A stretch of 64,000 nucleotides of DNA from Pseudomonas agarici (GTDB taxonomy: Bacteria > Pseudomonadota > Gammaproteobacteria > Pseudomonadales > Pseudomonadaceae). Under the pieces are notes generated by a model. It was given only the letters and a program-made list of their open reading frames with translations, was not told the origin of the DNA and made no database searches. Below, piece after piece: positions 45,839 to 55,169 of the stretch (its first letter is position 1; every line of letters starts with the position of its first letter). Location: assembly GCF_900109755.1 (NCBI RefSeq), contig NZ_FOAR01000002.1:124001-188000 (forward strand), given 5' to 3'. A program made the translations under genes and the position numbers.

Positions 45839-47613
45839 CAACAATCAATAGTGTTCCAGGCGCCGCGGCGATGGCCGCGACCACTGACAACCTCTATACC
45901 GAGGCTGCCCGGACCGCCGCCCGGACCGCCGATTTTCAGCGGATCAGCCATGAGGTGCTGACCGGTATCGAGTCGGTGGGGTATGAATCTGTCGATGGCG
46001 TCAGGAACGATGGCCGGCCCCGACTGCAACCGCCACCACCACGGGTCAATGGCGATCAGTCAAGTGCCGAGGGCGAGTTCGTGCGCCTGATCGCCTCGCT
46101 GATCGAGCTGCTCGGCAATGCCAACCTGGAAAGCCTGAAAAACCGTTTGTCGATGCTGCGGGCAGTGACCCAATCGTCCCAGCAGGGGCTGGATAGATTG
46201 TCCGCCGATTATAAGCAGGCCTTGGGCGAACTGGTGGCGGCCCAGGGGGCGGTGGATACCAGCCAGGAGCAGTTGCAACTGTTGAAGGACAGGCTCGATC
46301 AGGCCCAGATCGAACTCGAAGCCGCCGAATCGCACCTGGCGTCCCTGGATCCGTCTTCGCCCGAGTACGCCGATGCCTTGGCCCGGCGCGATGCCGCCAA
46401 GGCCGCACTTGGTGGTCTGCAACAGGGTTTCGAGGCGGCGCTCAAAGCGCACCTCGGGCTATTGGCCACGGCCAAGTCCGTGGCCATCAGGACCGAGGCG
46501 TTGGCCAGGCAGGTCCAGGCTGCCGGCATCGATGGCAAGGTCGTCGATCAACTCGGCCAGGAGCATTTGAACGCTGCCGGTGCCCTGGCGTTGGCGATGG
46601 CGCAATTGATTGCGTTACTGGGAGAGGCGGCCGACAAGCAAATGCAGGCCGATCAGGAGTTGTTTCTCTCGATGCAGACCGCGCGCCAGGAATTCATGAA
46701 GGTCAAGTCAGAAGAATACCAAGAGGAGGTGCGCAAGGCTGAGGCGGCCCAGAAGGTCATGGGGTGCATCGGCAAGATCTTCGGGTGGCTGGTGATGGCG
46801 GTCAGTGCGGTGGTGGCGGTGGTCGGCACGGTCGCGACCCTGGGGGCTGCCGCTCCCGCCGCCGGTGCGTTGGTGTCCGCGGCCGTCGGCATTGTCGGGG
46901 TACTGGCCTCCCTGACAGACATGATCGTTAAGGAGGCGACCGGAACCTCCTACATGGAAAAGGCCATGAAACCGCTGATGGAAGAGTTCCAGAAGCTGGT
47001 CAAGTTGCTGGGTGACCTGACCACCAAGTTCCTGACGGAGGTACTGAAGGTGTCCGAGGACATAGCCAAGATCATCGGTTCGGTCAGTGGTGCTATCGCC
47101 GCCGTGGCAGTGGTTATCGCTGCGGCGGTGGTCGGCGTCCATACCGCAGGACCGATACTCGGTTCGGTGCTGAACAAGGTCATGGAAAAGCTCGGCGAGG
47201 TGTTTGCCAAGATCCTGCCGTCGCTGCTCAAGCAGATGGTGGGAGCGATTGGCAAGACTCTGGCCAAGCTGGTGGAGCAACTGCGTGGCCTGGTGGGATC
47301 GAAGAGCGATGATATCGCCATGGCCCAGTTGAAAAACCGCCTGGAAATACTCCTGGCTGGCGTCTCGGTGGCGGGGGTCGGTACGCAGTCGGGGTTGCAG
47401 ATCCAGAGCGGCGTGCACCAGAAAAAAGGCGCCGAGCACCTGGCCGATGTCCGGGTAAGCATGGCGATTGTCGATTCGCTGGGCGACTACCTCAAGGAGT
47501 CGCTGGAGACGTTCGTCAAGGCGATCGAACAGAAGGATAACCAGCTCAAGCAACTTATGGCCGATATGCAGCATCGCCATGGGGCCAGCCTGCATATCGC
47601 CCGTCATATCTGA
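45835..47613 (+). CDS. sctE: T3SS translocon major pore protein SctE (SipB/IpaB-like)
   Basis: 592-residue large translocator (SipB 593). N-terminal disordered region, long coiled coil (about 95-245, heptad-rich LKDRLDQAQIELEAAESHL), first membrane hairpin about 303-365 (GWLVMAVSAVVAVVGTVATLG...LVSAAVGIVGVLAS) and second about 412-450 (AIAAVAVVIAAAVVGVH), then a C-terminal helical region. Overlaps sicA by four bases. Inserts into the host membrane with SctB. Confidence 0.94.
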   Translation: MTTINSVPGAAAMAATTDNLYTEAARTAARTADFQRISHEVLTGIESVGYESVDGVRNDGRPRLQPPPPRVNGDQSSAEGEFVRLIASLIELLGNANLESLKNRLSMLRAVTQSSQQGLDRLSADYKQALGELVAAQGAVDTSQEQLQLLKDRLDQAQIELEAAESHLASLDPSSPEYADALARRDAAKAALGGLQQGFEAALKAHLGLLATAKSVAIRTEALARQVQAAGIDGKVVDQLGQEHLNAAGALALAMAQLIALLGEAADKQMQADQELFLSMQTARQEFMKVKSEEYQEEVRKAEAAQKVMGCIGKIFGWLVMAVSAVVAVVGTVATLGAAAPAAGALVSAAVGIVGVLASLTDMIVKEATGTSYMEKAMKPLMEEFQKLVKLLGDLTTKFLTEVLKVSEDIAKIIGSVSGAIAAVAVVIAAAVVGVHTAGPILGSVLNKVMEKLGEVFAKILPSLLKQMVGAIGKTLAKLVEQLRGLVGSKSDDIAMAQLKNRLEILLAGVSVAGVGTQSGLQIQSGVHQKKGAEHLADVRVSMAIVDSLGDYLKESLETFVKAIEQKDNQLKQLMADMQHRHGASLHIARHI

Positions 47614-47635
47614 ACGTTGAGAGGATGTAGTTCCG

Positions 47636-48628
47636 ATGGTAGAGATTTCTCGTCATGCAACATCGATATCGACTCCCTCTTCCCTGTCCGAGTTGGAGGC
47701 CGGTCAGGCCATTCGGCAAAGCCTGGGGCCTCTCAGTGGGGAGGATTTAAGCCGAATCGTCGAGGATCAGGTCATTGCTACCTGGGACCTGCGCCGACCC
47801 ACGTCGCAGGAGCTGGCCAGGCTGCTCGATCCCAGTGACTTCAGTGAGGCCGAATGGAGGGCGGTGCTGGGCGAAGCGAAGAAACTGCTCAGCGATGAGG
47901 ACGTCAGGGAGCTGGCCTTCAATCCGTCAGCCTGGGAAAAGCACACCGGCGTGCTGATTGCCGCGATCATTGCCTTGAATATGGCCAGGATAGCCACCGC
48001 CGAGTTGCGTGGGCATTTCAGCGTGATGACGGCCAATGCTGCGGTAGAGCAGGGCAAGGCGATTCGCGAGGGCGGAGACGCGGCGTTGTACGGCGCCTTC
48101 GCAGGGGCGGCGATTGCCGGCTCGATGGCATTGGCCGGTACCGTCATGACCATTGATGGCTACCGGCAGAAGCACGCCGGCCTGACTAGCCAGAAGCAAC
48201 AGACGGTGGAGGCCATGGAGCTGGAAAGGGACATGCGCGACAACCACCTGGCACATGTGGCGCCGGGCGAGCCCAACGTGGTGATGGATATTATCAACGA
48301 TGCCCGGCAACGCCGTGAGTTGGCCTCGCTCGATAATCAACTGAACTCGCTGCAGTGGGATCGGTTGATCTCGGCGGGGGGGAGCTTGAGTTCACTGGCG
48401 ATTGTCTTCAGCAGCATGGTGAGCAGTGCTGTCCGTCTCCTTGAGGTTGCGCAAAAAGAGCGGGAGGTCCTGCAGCAGAGTAACCAGAGCGTGCAGAAGA
48501 GCCTGGGCGACGAAGAGGCGCAGATCGATGCGAGTACCGCCGCTCTGCTGCAGAAAATATTCGAGATCATGCGGCAGATCGATGAATTGCGTGGCCGTGT
48601 GATCGAAGCCACGGGTGGCAGGGTGTGA
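47636..48628 (+). CDS. sctB: T3SS translocon minor pore protein SctB (SipC/IpaC-like)
   Basis: 330-residue protein. One or two hydrophobic stretches (HTGVLIAAIIALNMARIATA about 102-121; YGAFAGAAIAGSMALAGTVMTI about 148-169), followed by a long charged helical region (about 175-330). SipC is 409 and IpaC 363 residues, so this is a short form, and the C-terminal actin-nucleating part of SipC may be missing or diverged. ATG 47636, 22 bp after sctE. Identity rests on position, architecture and weak similarity. Confidence 0.88.
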   Translation: MVEISRHATSISTPSSLSELEAGQAIRQSLGPLSGEDLSRIVEDQVIATWDLRRPTSQELARLLDPSDFSEAEWRAVLGEAKKLLSDEDVRELAFNPSAWEKHTGVLIAAIIALNMARIATAELRGHFSVMTANAAVEQGKAIREGGDAALYGAFAGAAIAGSMALAGTVMTIDGYRQKHAGLTSQKQQTVEAMELERDMRDNHLAHVAPGEPNVVMDIINDARQRRELASLDNQLNSLQWDRLISAGGSLSSLAIVFSSMVSSAVRLLEVAQKEREVLQQSNQSVQKSLGDEEAQIDASTAALLQKIFEIMRQIDELRGRVIEATGGRV

Positions 48629-48636
48629 GGTGAACG

Positions 48637-49716
48637 ATGAACGATTTGGGTATCAGGCATTATGCGGCTTCGAGCTTCTTGCACCTTGAGGATGTCGAGA
48701 GTCCGCAGACACCCGTGCGGCATGAGTCGGCGTTGACGGCACATGGCGGGCAAACGCTCGCCGGGTCGCCCGAGGATATGCGCAAAAGGCTGGAGGGGGC
48801 TGTCGAAGAGCTGATCAATGCCACGGATCAAGAGGAGCGTGAGTTCAGGCAATACAAGTACGACCTGGCCCTTAAAGACATGGCTCAGCAGGCGTGGCGC
48901 AAGGAGCAGCAACAGATCAGGGGGTGGATCAGGTTGTCGGAGCAGGTAGCCGATTTGCCCCGTAACGAGGAGCTGCGCCAGTGGCAAGGGCAGGCAATCA
49001 CGGCATTGATCGAGCAGCTCGATCGTGAGCCGGAGATCGCTGGGCTGGGGGCAAAAAAAACCGAAGAATTCCCGGATTTCTTTGACAAGCTGATCGAGCT
49101 GATCGGCATCATCGGTAACGATTACCTGAAGGTCTACGAACACATCGTGGCGACCTACTCGGGTTTTTTCAAGGCGTTCAATGAGCAGATTACCTCGAAA
49201 CTGCATGAATGGATAAAAGGCGCCAACGAGGGTAAGGACGTAGAACTCAACGTGGAGGAGTTGAAAAAAGCCCTCGATGAGCTGATACGGCAGTTCAGCC
49301 AGGCTCCCGCAGGTGTCTTGTTTCCCGTTCCTGCCAAACAGGACGAGCCGCCCAACACCGCCAACAAAAAGCAGGCACAGGATTGGATCGATGCCATGGG
49401 TTCGGGGCGTCTGGTTTATCTTGGCGGTGACAACTATTGCGTGATGATCGATCTCTCCGCGCTGGATTCGATGGTCAAGCGGCTTGACGATATTCCCCTG
49501 GAAGAAATCAAGGAAGGAAAGGTTACCTGGAACAGCGCACAATTCCAGTCTTGGCAAACCGGTTTCAACGCACAAGGCGAGCAATTGAAGAATGAACTTC
49601 AAAAGCTCACGCAAAAGTACTCCAGCGCCAACTCCACGCACGATAATTTCATCAAGACCTTATCGTCTCATATGAGTCAGTTCACGGACATGTTGAAGGC
49701 AATGCTCAACTTCTGA
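48637..49716 (+). CDS. sctA: T3SS needle-tip protein SctA (SipD/IpaD-like)
   Basis: 359-residue hydrophilic protein (SipD 343). N-terminal helical hairpin (about 45-110), a long central coiled-coil and a mixed region with SGRLVYLGGDNYCVMIDLSALDSMV, ending in a long helix (AQGEQLKNELQKLTQKYSSANSTHDNFIKTLSSHMSQ), the SipD/BipD/IpaD pattern with the C-terminal helix joining the needle. No signal peptide. It lies directly after sctB. Confidence 0.93.
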   Translation: MNDLGIRHYAASSFLHLEDVESPQTPVRHESALTAHGGQTLAGSPEDMRKRLEGAVEELINATDQEEREFRQYKYDLALKDMAQQAWRKEQQQIRGWIRLSEQVADLPRNEELRQWQGQAITALIEQLDREPEIAGLGAKKTEEFPDFFDKLIELIGIIGNDYLKVYEHIVATYSGFFKAFNEQITSKLHEWIKGANEGKDVELNVEELKKALDELIRQFSQAPAGVLFPVPAKQDEPPNTANKKQAQDWIDAMGSGRLVYLGGDNYCVMIDLSALDSMVKRLDDIPLEEIKEGKVTWNSAQFQSWQTGFNAQGEQLKNELQKLTQKYSSANSTHDNFIKTLSSHMSQFTDMLKAMLNF

Positions 49717-49809
49717 GCTGTTGGCCCGCCGACCTTATATCACTACCCTTCGAAGACGGACCCTGGGGAGCTTCCTCCTGGGCTTCGTCCTGCTCTGGAG
49801 AAACAATCA

Positions 49810-50106
49810 ATGACCTATCTGACACCGGGCTATTGCGATGATTTTATCGAACAGCAAGTGATGGTGTTGCTCGCTGACTACTTCCAACTGGAGCGTCGAA
49901 AGATTTTGTTCGAGTTGCGGCTTATCGAGGACTTGTACGTCGACTCGATGCACATCGTCGAGATGGCGGTGCTGCTCAACGAGGCCTTTGACATCGAGCT
50001 GCCCGAGCCTGGTGTGGCGAGATGGCGGACGGTGGCAGATGTGTGTCGCCTTGTAGGCATTACTCGACAACAAAGACTTGCAAGGGAAACGACTGACATA
50101 ATATAG
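49810..50106 (+). CDS. iacP: Acyl carrier protein IacP
   Basis: 98-residue acyl-carrier-like protein with the phosphopantetheine site DSMHIVEMA (Ser46 in DLYVDSMHIV). IacP follows sipD in SPI-1, where it supports secretion and palmitoylation of translocators. Here it has extra residues at both ends relative to the 82-residue Salmonella protein. ATG 49810 follows GGAG by ten bases. Because Asp45-Ser46 is intact, modification is expected to be possible. Confidence 0.93.
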   Translation: MTYLTPGYCDDFIEQQVMVLLADYFQLERRKILFELRLIEDLYVDSMHIVEMAVLLNEAFDIELPEPGVARWRTVADVCRLVGITRQQRLARETTDII

Positions 50107-50316
50107 AGCGCTTTCCGTTGTTGTATAACTCTCATCGCCTGGGTGTTTTATATTCCGTTGAGTGTGTAGTTTTTTTCTTGTTTTATAAGAGAAATGTCCT
50201 ACGGACTGCGGGAGACCAAGTTTCTATAGTCGCTGCCGTTCCTCGTTGATAGGCCCGGGTTGTCCGAGGCCTGTTTTGAATGTCAGTACATCTCTGTAGA
50301 GGTCTCAAGCTGATTT
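50107..50316 (+). promoter_or_regulatory. AT-rich leader/promoter region of the hilA-like gene
   Basis: 210-bp region that is visibly richer in A/T than the flanks (TTGTATAACTC, TTTTATATTCC, TTTTATAAGAG between 50120 and 50192). It contains promoter-like boxes and would be a natural target for MvaT/H-NS-type silencers. No terminator is evident after iacP. Confidence 0.5.
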
Positions 50317-51561
50317 ATGGACCGTGCCACTGATAACGTCCTGAAACAATCATTCGCATTTGGCGAGTGGATATTGCAAAGCGATGGAACGCTGTTGCGA
50401 AACGGAAAAGGAGTTCATCTGCCCCCCAAGGAGTTGCAGGTTTTGCGGTTGCTGCTGGGGTCGGCCGGCAAGCTGGTCACTAAAGACTCGCTGCTCGATT
50501 GTGTGTGGCCCGGTTGGGATGCGGCCGAGGAGTCGTTGACTCGCTGCATCTATACCTTGCGCAAATTATTGGGGGAAGGGCGAGGCTACATCGCCACGGT
50601 CTATGGCAAGGGTTATCGCTTTGTCGGAGCGGTGGCGCCCCTGGCATCTTCACCGGTTGAATGTCCAACGGCTTCCTCGTTGGCGGTATTGCCGTTTCGC
50701 CACGCGGACGATGTGGCGGCGCTGGATTTGCAGGATGCGACGATTCGGCAGTTGAAGTCCGCATTCGACGGTACTCTCAAAATCTTGCCGGCGGGGCTCA
50801 TGGTGCCAGGCCCCGGCCCGAGCGATATCCGACAATTGATGGAGCGACTGGCGCCGGATTACTACCTGAGTGGGCGTTTTTATGCTCGAGGTGATCGGAT
50901 GGAGCTGTCGGTCGAGCTGATTCGCGGCAGCGATCACTATCTGGTACGTGGGCCTGTGGCCATCAAGGGCGCGCTCGAAGAGGTGCTGCGGTCGATGGTG
51001 TCGATGGTGGCGCAACACCTCCCCGATGTGCGCCCTTCCGTCAGCGGTTGCTCGTCCTATCCCTTGGCGTTGGCCTTCCTCAAGGGCATATACGGCTTGC
51101 AACGGCATACTGCGCAAAGCGTGCAGGAGGCCATGCTGTATTTTCGCCAGTGCCTGCACATGGATGCGAGCTACGTTCCGCCCTGGTGCGGCCTGGCCGA
51201 TGCCCACCTGGCGCTGTCGATGTTGGGGCGGGCTGATCGCGAGTCCGCCATCGAACAAGCCCGCGAGGCCATTGCTCAGGCCTTGGTGCTGGAGCCGGGC
51301 AATACCGATGCGCTGGCGCGGTTGGCCTTGATCACCAGCTTGCAAGGGTGTGGCGATGCGGCCCAGGTGTTGTTCCAGCGCTGCTTACTGGCCTCTGATC
51401 GGGCTGACGTCCATTACCTGTATGCCTGGCACCACTGGTGTGGCGGGCGCGATGAGCGAGCGCTGGAGAGCCTTGAATCATCGCTGCGCCGTGATCCGTC
51501 TTTCATCGCGGCACAACGGATGCGTGTGCGGATCGCCGAGGAACAGCGTAACCGGGCATGA
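50317..51561 (+). CDS. hilA: HilA-like transcriptional activator (OmpR-type wHTH plus TPR)
   Basis: 414-residue regulator. An N-terminal OmpR/ToxR winged helix (about 12-103; HLPPKELQVLRLLLGSAGKLVTKDSLLDCVWPG, TRCIYTLRKLL, VYGKGYRFVG) is followed by an about 130-residue middle domain and C-terminal TPR-like helices (290-410). This matches HilA (553 residues) but shorter. In SPI-1 HilA activates the prg/org and inv operons, and here it sits directly upstream of iagB-prg. DNA target sites cannot be read from the sequence. Confidence 0.88.
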   Translation: MDRATDNVLKQSFAFGEWILQSDGTLLRNGKGVHLPPKELQVLRLLLGSAGKLVTKDSLLDCVWPGWDAAEESLTRCIYTLRKLLGEGRGYIATVYGKGYRFVGAVAPLASSPVECPTASSLAVLPFRHADDVAALDLQDATIRQLKSAFDGTLKILPAGLMVPGPGPSDIRQLMERLAPDYYLSGRFYARGDRMELSVELIRGSDHYLVRGPVAIKGALEEVLRSMVSMVAQHLPDVRPSVSGCSSYPLALAFLKGIYGLQRHTAQSVQEAMLYFRQCLHMDASYVPPWCGLADAHLALSMLGRADRESAIEQAREAIAQALVLEPGNTDALARLALITSLQGCGDAAQVLFQRCLLASDRADVHYLYAWHHWCGGRDERALESLESSLRRDPSFIAAQRMRVRIAEEQRNRA

Positions 51562-51998
51562 GCAGGCGATACCGCGGGGGAGCCTGGTTGATGCTGGTAT
51601 TGAGCGGGCCGCTGCAGGCCTTTTGCTGGGACTCCGCCGGACGGCGGCATGGCATCGAGCCGCAATTGTTGTACGCCATTGCTCATGTGGAAAGCGGCCT
51701 GCGTGCGCAGGCCGTGGGCCGCAACAAGGATGGCAGTCGGGATATCGGCCTGATGCAGATCAACAGCTTTCACCTGCCACGATTGTCGGCACAAGGGATC
51801 ACCGAGCAGCAGTTGCTGGAGGATCCCTGTCTCAGCGTGCACGTCGGTGCCGCGATCCTGGCGCAGTTCATTGAACGCCATGGCTACGGCTGGACCGCCG
51901 TGGGCGCCTATAACGCCGGCAGTGGCGAGGAGCGTCAGGCTGCTCGCGAGCGTTATGCGCGCAGGGTCTGGCGCTTCTATCGGGTGCTGGTGCCGTGA
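51558..51998 (+). CDS. iagB: T3SS lytic transglycosylase IagB
   Basis: 146-residue secreted lysozyme-like enzyme (IagB 160) that opens peptidoglycan for the needle complex. Signal peptide 1-22, catalytic Glu45 in AIAHVESGL, and conserved DIGLMQINSFH and YNAGSG blocks of the SLT family. ATG 51558 overlaps the hilA-like stop (ATGA). Confidence 0.93.
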   Translation: MSRRYRGGAWLMLVLSGPLQAFCWDSAGRRHGIEPQLLYAIAHVESGLRAQAVGRNKDGSRDIGLMQINSFHLPRLSAQGITEQQLLEDPCLSVHVGAAILAQFIERHGYGWTAVGAYNAGSGEERQAARERYARRVWRFYRVLVP

Positions 51999-52117
51999 GT
52001 GGAGCAAGCCCGAGGATTCTGATTGAAATCTTCCGGTAGGACGCTGGCGGCGATCAGGATCGTCCTTGCAGGCCTCGCTAGTATCGCCGGACGCTTTACC
52101 GATCGAAGAGGGTGACG

Positions 52118-53275
52118 ATGCCGGACAACCCCTTTTTACCCTGTGTCCTGAGAATTGGTAGCGGTCTGTTGCAGGGGTGTGAGTTCACCCTACGCAGCAG
52201 CCGGACACTGTTCATCGTCGGGACTCCCGATAGGTTGGGAGATGATGGACTGGTTGCTGCCATACCGCAGGATGCGATCTTCGTTCCGCTGGAACGGGGC
52301 CATTGCAACTTTGAGGTATTGCTTGGCCAGGAGTACGCGACTCTGCGGATCCTGGGCGATGAGGTCGAGGAGCGCGAAGTTGCCTTCCAGCGTTGCGAAC
52401 AGATCGCCGGGTTGCACATTACCCTTCGTCCCGAGCACGAACCCTGGGCGCCAGAACTGTTCACAAGCACGGCGACTGTCGAACCGATGGCGGCGGGGCG
52501 CACCGTTCGACCGCTGCTCAGGAAGGTGATTGTCACGGCGGTGGTGTGCGTATTGCTGGCGGCGTGTGCAGCCGTATGGTCGGTGCCAATGAAATCGTCC
52601 CGACCCGATGTATTGAGTCTGACCGCCGGCACTCATGGGGCAACCCGGGTTGTTCAGGGGCGGGATGATCGGGTCTACGTTTTCGTGACATCGGAGCGCG
52701 ATGCGGGTTGGAGCCGCCAGGTGCTCGTGCGTCATGGCATCCCGAGCCAGGTGCTGGCTGTTACGGACGAACGCCGGCGTTTGGAGTCGCGGTTGCTCGA
52801 GCAGGTGCCGGCGCTGAGGGTCCAGCGTATCGATTTGTCGCAGCCCGCAAGCCCGCGGGTGTTTTACAGCCTGCGGCGCGGCGCGCCAGATGCCGGACTG
52901 GAACAGCAGGTCTCGCAGCTCTTGCACGAAGAGGCGGCTTACGTGCGCCAAGTCAGCTTCGAGCCCCAGGATGACGATCTGCTGGTTGCCTTGGCCGAGC
53001 AAGGCTTGCAACGCCTGGCACTGGCGTTCGAACGGGTCGGGCAGGGGGACGCGACGGTCTTCAATATCGCCGGGGATCTTCAGGACGCGCAGCGGCAAAT
53101 GACGCGTGACTTTGTCGATGACTTCTATCGGCGCTGGGGAGACCGCCAGGTGCGCTTCAACATCGATCTCAGGGATGACCTGTTCAAGGGCCGGTCATTC
53201 CAATCGGGACCGCAGGGTTACATCAAGACGAGCAGTTCGTCCTGGCATTTTTCAACAATCCGTCAAACGAGGTGA
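52118..53275 (+). CDS. sctD: T3SS inner-membrane ring protein SctD (PrgH)
   Basis: 385-residue inner-ring subunit (PrgH 392). A cytoplasmic FHA-like domain (about 1-110), one membrane helix (about 134-153, KVIVTAVVCVLLAACAAVWS) and periplasmic ring-forming modules (about 165-375). ATG 52118 follows GAAGAGG (52105-52111) by six bases. It begins the prgHIJK-org block 119 bp after iagB, so a HilA-dependent promoter may lie in that gap. Confidence 0.92.
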   Translation: MPDNPFLPCVLRIGSGLLQGCEFTLRSSRTLFIVGTPDRLGDDGLVAAIPQDAIFVPLERGHCNFEVLLGQEYATLRILGDEVEEREVAFQRCEQIAGLHITLRPEHEPWAPELFTSTATVEPMAAGRTVRPLLRKVIVTAVVCVLLAACAAVWSVPMKSSRPDVLSLTAGTHGATRVVQGRDDRVYVFVTSERDAGWSRQVLVRHGIPSQVLAVTDERRRLESRLLEQVPALRVQRIDLSQPASPRVFYSLRRGAPDAGLEQQVSQLLHEEAAYVRQVSFEPQDDDLLVALAEQGLQRLALAFERVGQGDATVFNIAGDLQDAQRQMTRDFVDDFYRRWGDRQVRFNIDLRDDLFKGRSFQSGPQGYIKTSSSSWHFSTIRQTR

Positions 53276-53278
53276 TTT

Positions 53279-53539
53279 ATGGTAGATGTCACAAGACCGG
53301 TCGAGTTCGCCGACGATTTTCTGGGGCAGCAGGCCGAGGCTTTCGAAGCCGGGGCCAAAGACCTGAAGGATAAACTTGATGCGGCGCTGAAAGCGCTTGA
53401 AGGGAATGCCTCGGATCCATCGCTGTTGGCCAAGTATCAGTCGGCCTTTTCCTCCTATACCGTGTTCCGCAATGCGCAGACCAACACCATCAAGGGCTTC
53501 AAGGATATCGACATGTCGATCATCCAGTCGGCGCGCTGA
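53279..53539 (+). CDS. sctF: T3SS needle protein SctF (PrgI)
   Basis: 86-residue needle monomer (PrgI 80). Two helices joined by a turn with NASDPSLLAKYQ (SxDP-type loop) and C-terminal KGFKDIDMSIIQSAR; ATG 53279 is preceded by AGGTGAT. It lies four bases after sctD. Its length and loop are diagnostic. Confidence 0.95.
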   Translation: MVDVTRPVEFADDFLGQQAEAFEAGAKDLKDKLDAALKALEGNASDPSLLAKYQSAFSSYTVFRNAQTNTIKGFKDIDMSIIQSAR

Positions 53540-53593
53540 GTTCCCGATCATCATTGGGTCGGCGATGACCGCCGGCCACGGCGAGTAGTGGCC

Positions 53594-53902
53594 ATGTCTT
53601 ATCAACATAATCCTGTCGGCCTGCTCGAACAGGTAGCGCTGGTCGAGTTGCGCAGCCCGCAGGAAAGCACGCCGGTGTCGCTGGAAGCGCGCCTGCTCGA
53701 TGCCTTTGCCAGTTCCGCCGTGGACTCGGCACGGCGGGTTGGCGGCGTCCGCCAGTTACTGGATAGCCCGGATATCACTCACCCCGAGAAGCTGGCGGTG
53801 TTGCAGGAACAGATGGGCCAATACAACGTCGACATCAATCTGCTTAATACCCTGGTGCGCAAGGCCGTGGGGGCGGCAGAAACCCTGCTGCGCTCGTCAT
53901 GA
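53594..53902 (+). CDS. sctI: T3SS inner rod protein SctI (PrgJ)
   Basis: 102-residue inner-rod/adapter protein (PrgJ 101). C-terminal helix [37 protein letters not shown] matches PrgJ/MxiI strongly. ATG 53594 is preferred over GTG 53588 two codons upstream. ATGA overlap with sctJ. Confidence 0.93.
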   Translation: MSYQHNPVGLLEQVALVELRSPQESTPVSLEARLLDAFASSAVDSARRVGGVRQLLDSPDITHPEKLAVLQEQMGQYNVDINLLNTLVRKAVGAAETLLRSS

Positions 53903-54612
53903 AACCCTGCGTGTGGCTTATCCTCCTGTGTCTGGCGCTGGCGGGGTGTCGGCAACCGGCGCTGCTCGACGGGCTTGATCAGCAACAGGCCAACGAGGTG
54001 GTGTCGGTGTTGCAGCGCAACAATATCGGCGCGGCAAAGCAGGATAACGGCAAGGTCGGCTACAGCGTCAAGGTGGCCCAAGTGGATTTCCCGGCGGCGG
54101 TGGACTTGTTGAATCTCTATGCGCTGCCGTCGAAACCTCGTGTGGAAGTGGCCCAATTGTTTCCCTCCGACTCCCTGGTCGCCTCCCCGCGCGCGGAAAA
54201 GGCCCGACTCTATTCGGCGCTGGAGCAGCGTCTGGAACAAACCTTGAGTGTGCTCGAAGGCGTCGTCTCGGCACGGGTGCATGTCAGCTATGACGTGGAC
54301 GCCGGGGAGGGCGGGCGCAAGGCGTCTTCCGTGCATCTGTCAGCGGTGGCCGTGCATGAGCGCGATGTCGAGCCGGGGCTGTTGATCAACGATATCAAAC
54401 GGTTCTTGAAGAACAGTTTCTCAGCGGTCGAATACGAAAATATTTCGGTGATCCTCACCCGGCGCTCTTCCACCCAGCATGCGGCGCCGCTGCCGGTCGA
54501 GCCGGCTGCCACTGCCTTCTGGATGCCTGCTTTGGTCCTGATGTTGCTCGTGGGGTTGCTGGCTGGCGTCGGTGGCTTCTATCACTTGCGGGCGTCGGGT
54601 GGGCGTGCATGA
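53899..54612 (+). CDS. sctJ: T3SS inner-membrane ring lipoprotein SctJ (PrgK)
   Basis: 237-residue YscJ/PrgK ring lipoprotein. Lipobox LAGC with Cys17, YscJ domain (about 20-185; [44 protein letters not shown]) and a C-terminal membrane helix (about 210-229). ATG 53899 overlaps the sctI stop and the stop overlaps sctK (ATGA). Confidence 0.96.
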   Translation: MKPCVWLILLCLALAGCRQPALLDGLDQQQANEVVSVLQRNNIGAAKQDNGKVGYSVKVAQVDFPAAVDLLNLYALPSKPRVEVAQLFPSDSLVASPRAEKARLYSALEQRLEQTLSVLEGVVSARVHVSYDVDAGEGGRKASSVHLSAVAVHERDVEPGLLINDIKRFLKNSFSAVEYENISVILTRRSSTQHAAPLPVEPAATAFWMPALVLMLLVGLLAGVGGFYHLRASGGRA

Positions 54613-55169
54613 ACGCCTTGGACGAACGCCTGCGACAGATTCTCTGGCAGCCGCTGGATTACTTGCATAGCCGGCGCCTGAGTCTGCCGGCGGGATTTAA
54701 CGACGGGCCGGGTCGGCAGGTGCTCAATCGCATCTTGCTGGAGGGGCTGACGCTGCCGACGTCGTGTCCGGCGCTTTCCCCACTCGCGACAGTGTGGGTG
54801 CATGAGTGGTGGCGCCTGCCGCATATCGCCCGGTTGATCGGTGCTCAGCGCTTGTGGCCGGAGCTGGCGCGAGGCGCTCGCATGGGGTTGCTGTCCGCCA
54901 GTGTGCGGGACTTTGCACGGTGTGCCATCGCGCCTCGATTGATCCTGGAGCTGCTGTCTGACAGTCCGGTGTTGCAACAGGTGGACAGCGTCGGGCTGGC
55001 GCAGTTGCTAGCGTTCGAGCGGGCGCTGCCCACGGCGTTGCGCGAACGGCTGCCGTTGCAGTTCTGCGAGGCGGTGGTCGATGGACAGGCATGGTTGCCT
55101 GTATCGGTGCCCGATCCGGTGCTGTTTTTTCTGGCGGTACAGCATGCTCGACGCCATCCGCACGATTGA
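54609..55169 (+). CDS. sctK: T3SS sorting-platform accessory protein SctK (OrgA)
   Basis: 186-residue OrgA/MxiK-type protein (OrgA 199) linking the sorting platform to the inner ring. Matching stretches are [12 protein letters not shown] and [14 protein letters not shown] near the N-terminus and [28 protein letters not shown]. Overlaps sctJ by four and sctL by 26 bases. Confidence 0.87.
   Translation: MNALDERLRQILWQPLDYLHSRRLSLPAGFNDGPGRQVLNRILLEGLTLPTSCPALSPLATVWVHEWWRLPHIARLIGAQRLWPELARGARMGLLSASVRDFARCAIAPRLILELLSDSPVLQQVDSVGLAQLLAFERALPTALRERLPLQFCEAVVDGQAWLPVSVPDPVLFFLAVQHARRHPHD

Noticed and set aside
48337..49641. 434-codon minus-strand frame opposite sctB/sctA
   Set aside because: Shadow of the sense genes sipC and sipD, which have domain architecture and correct synteny.
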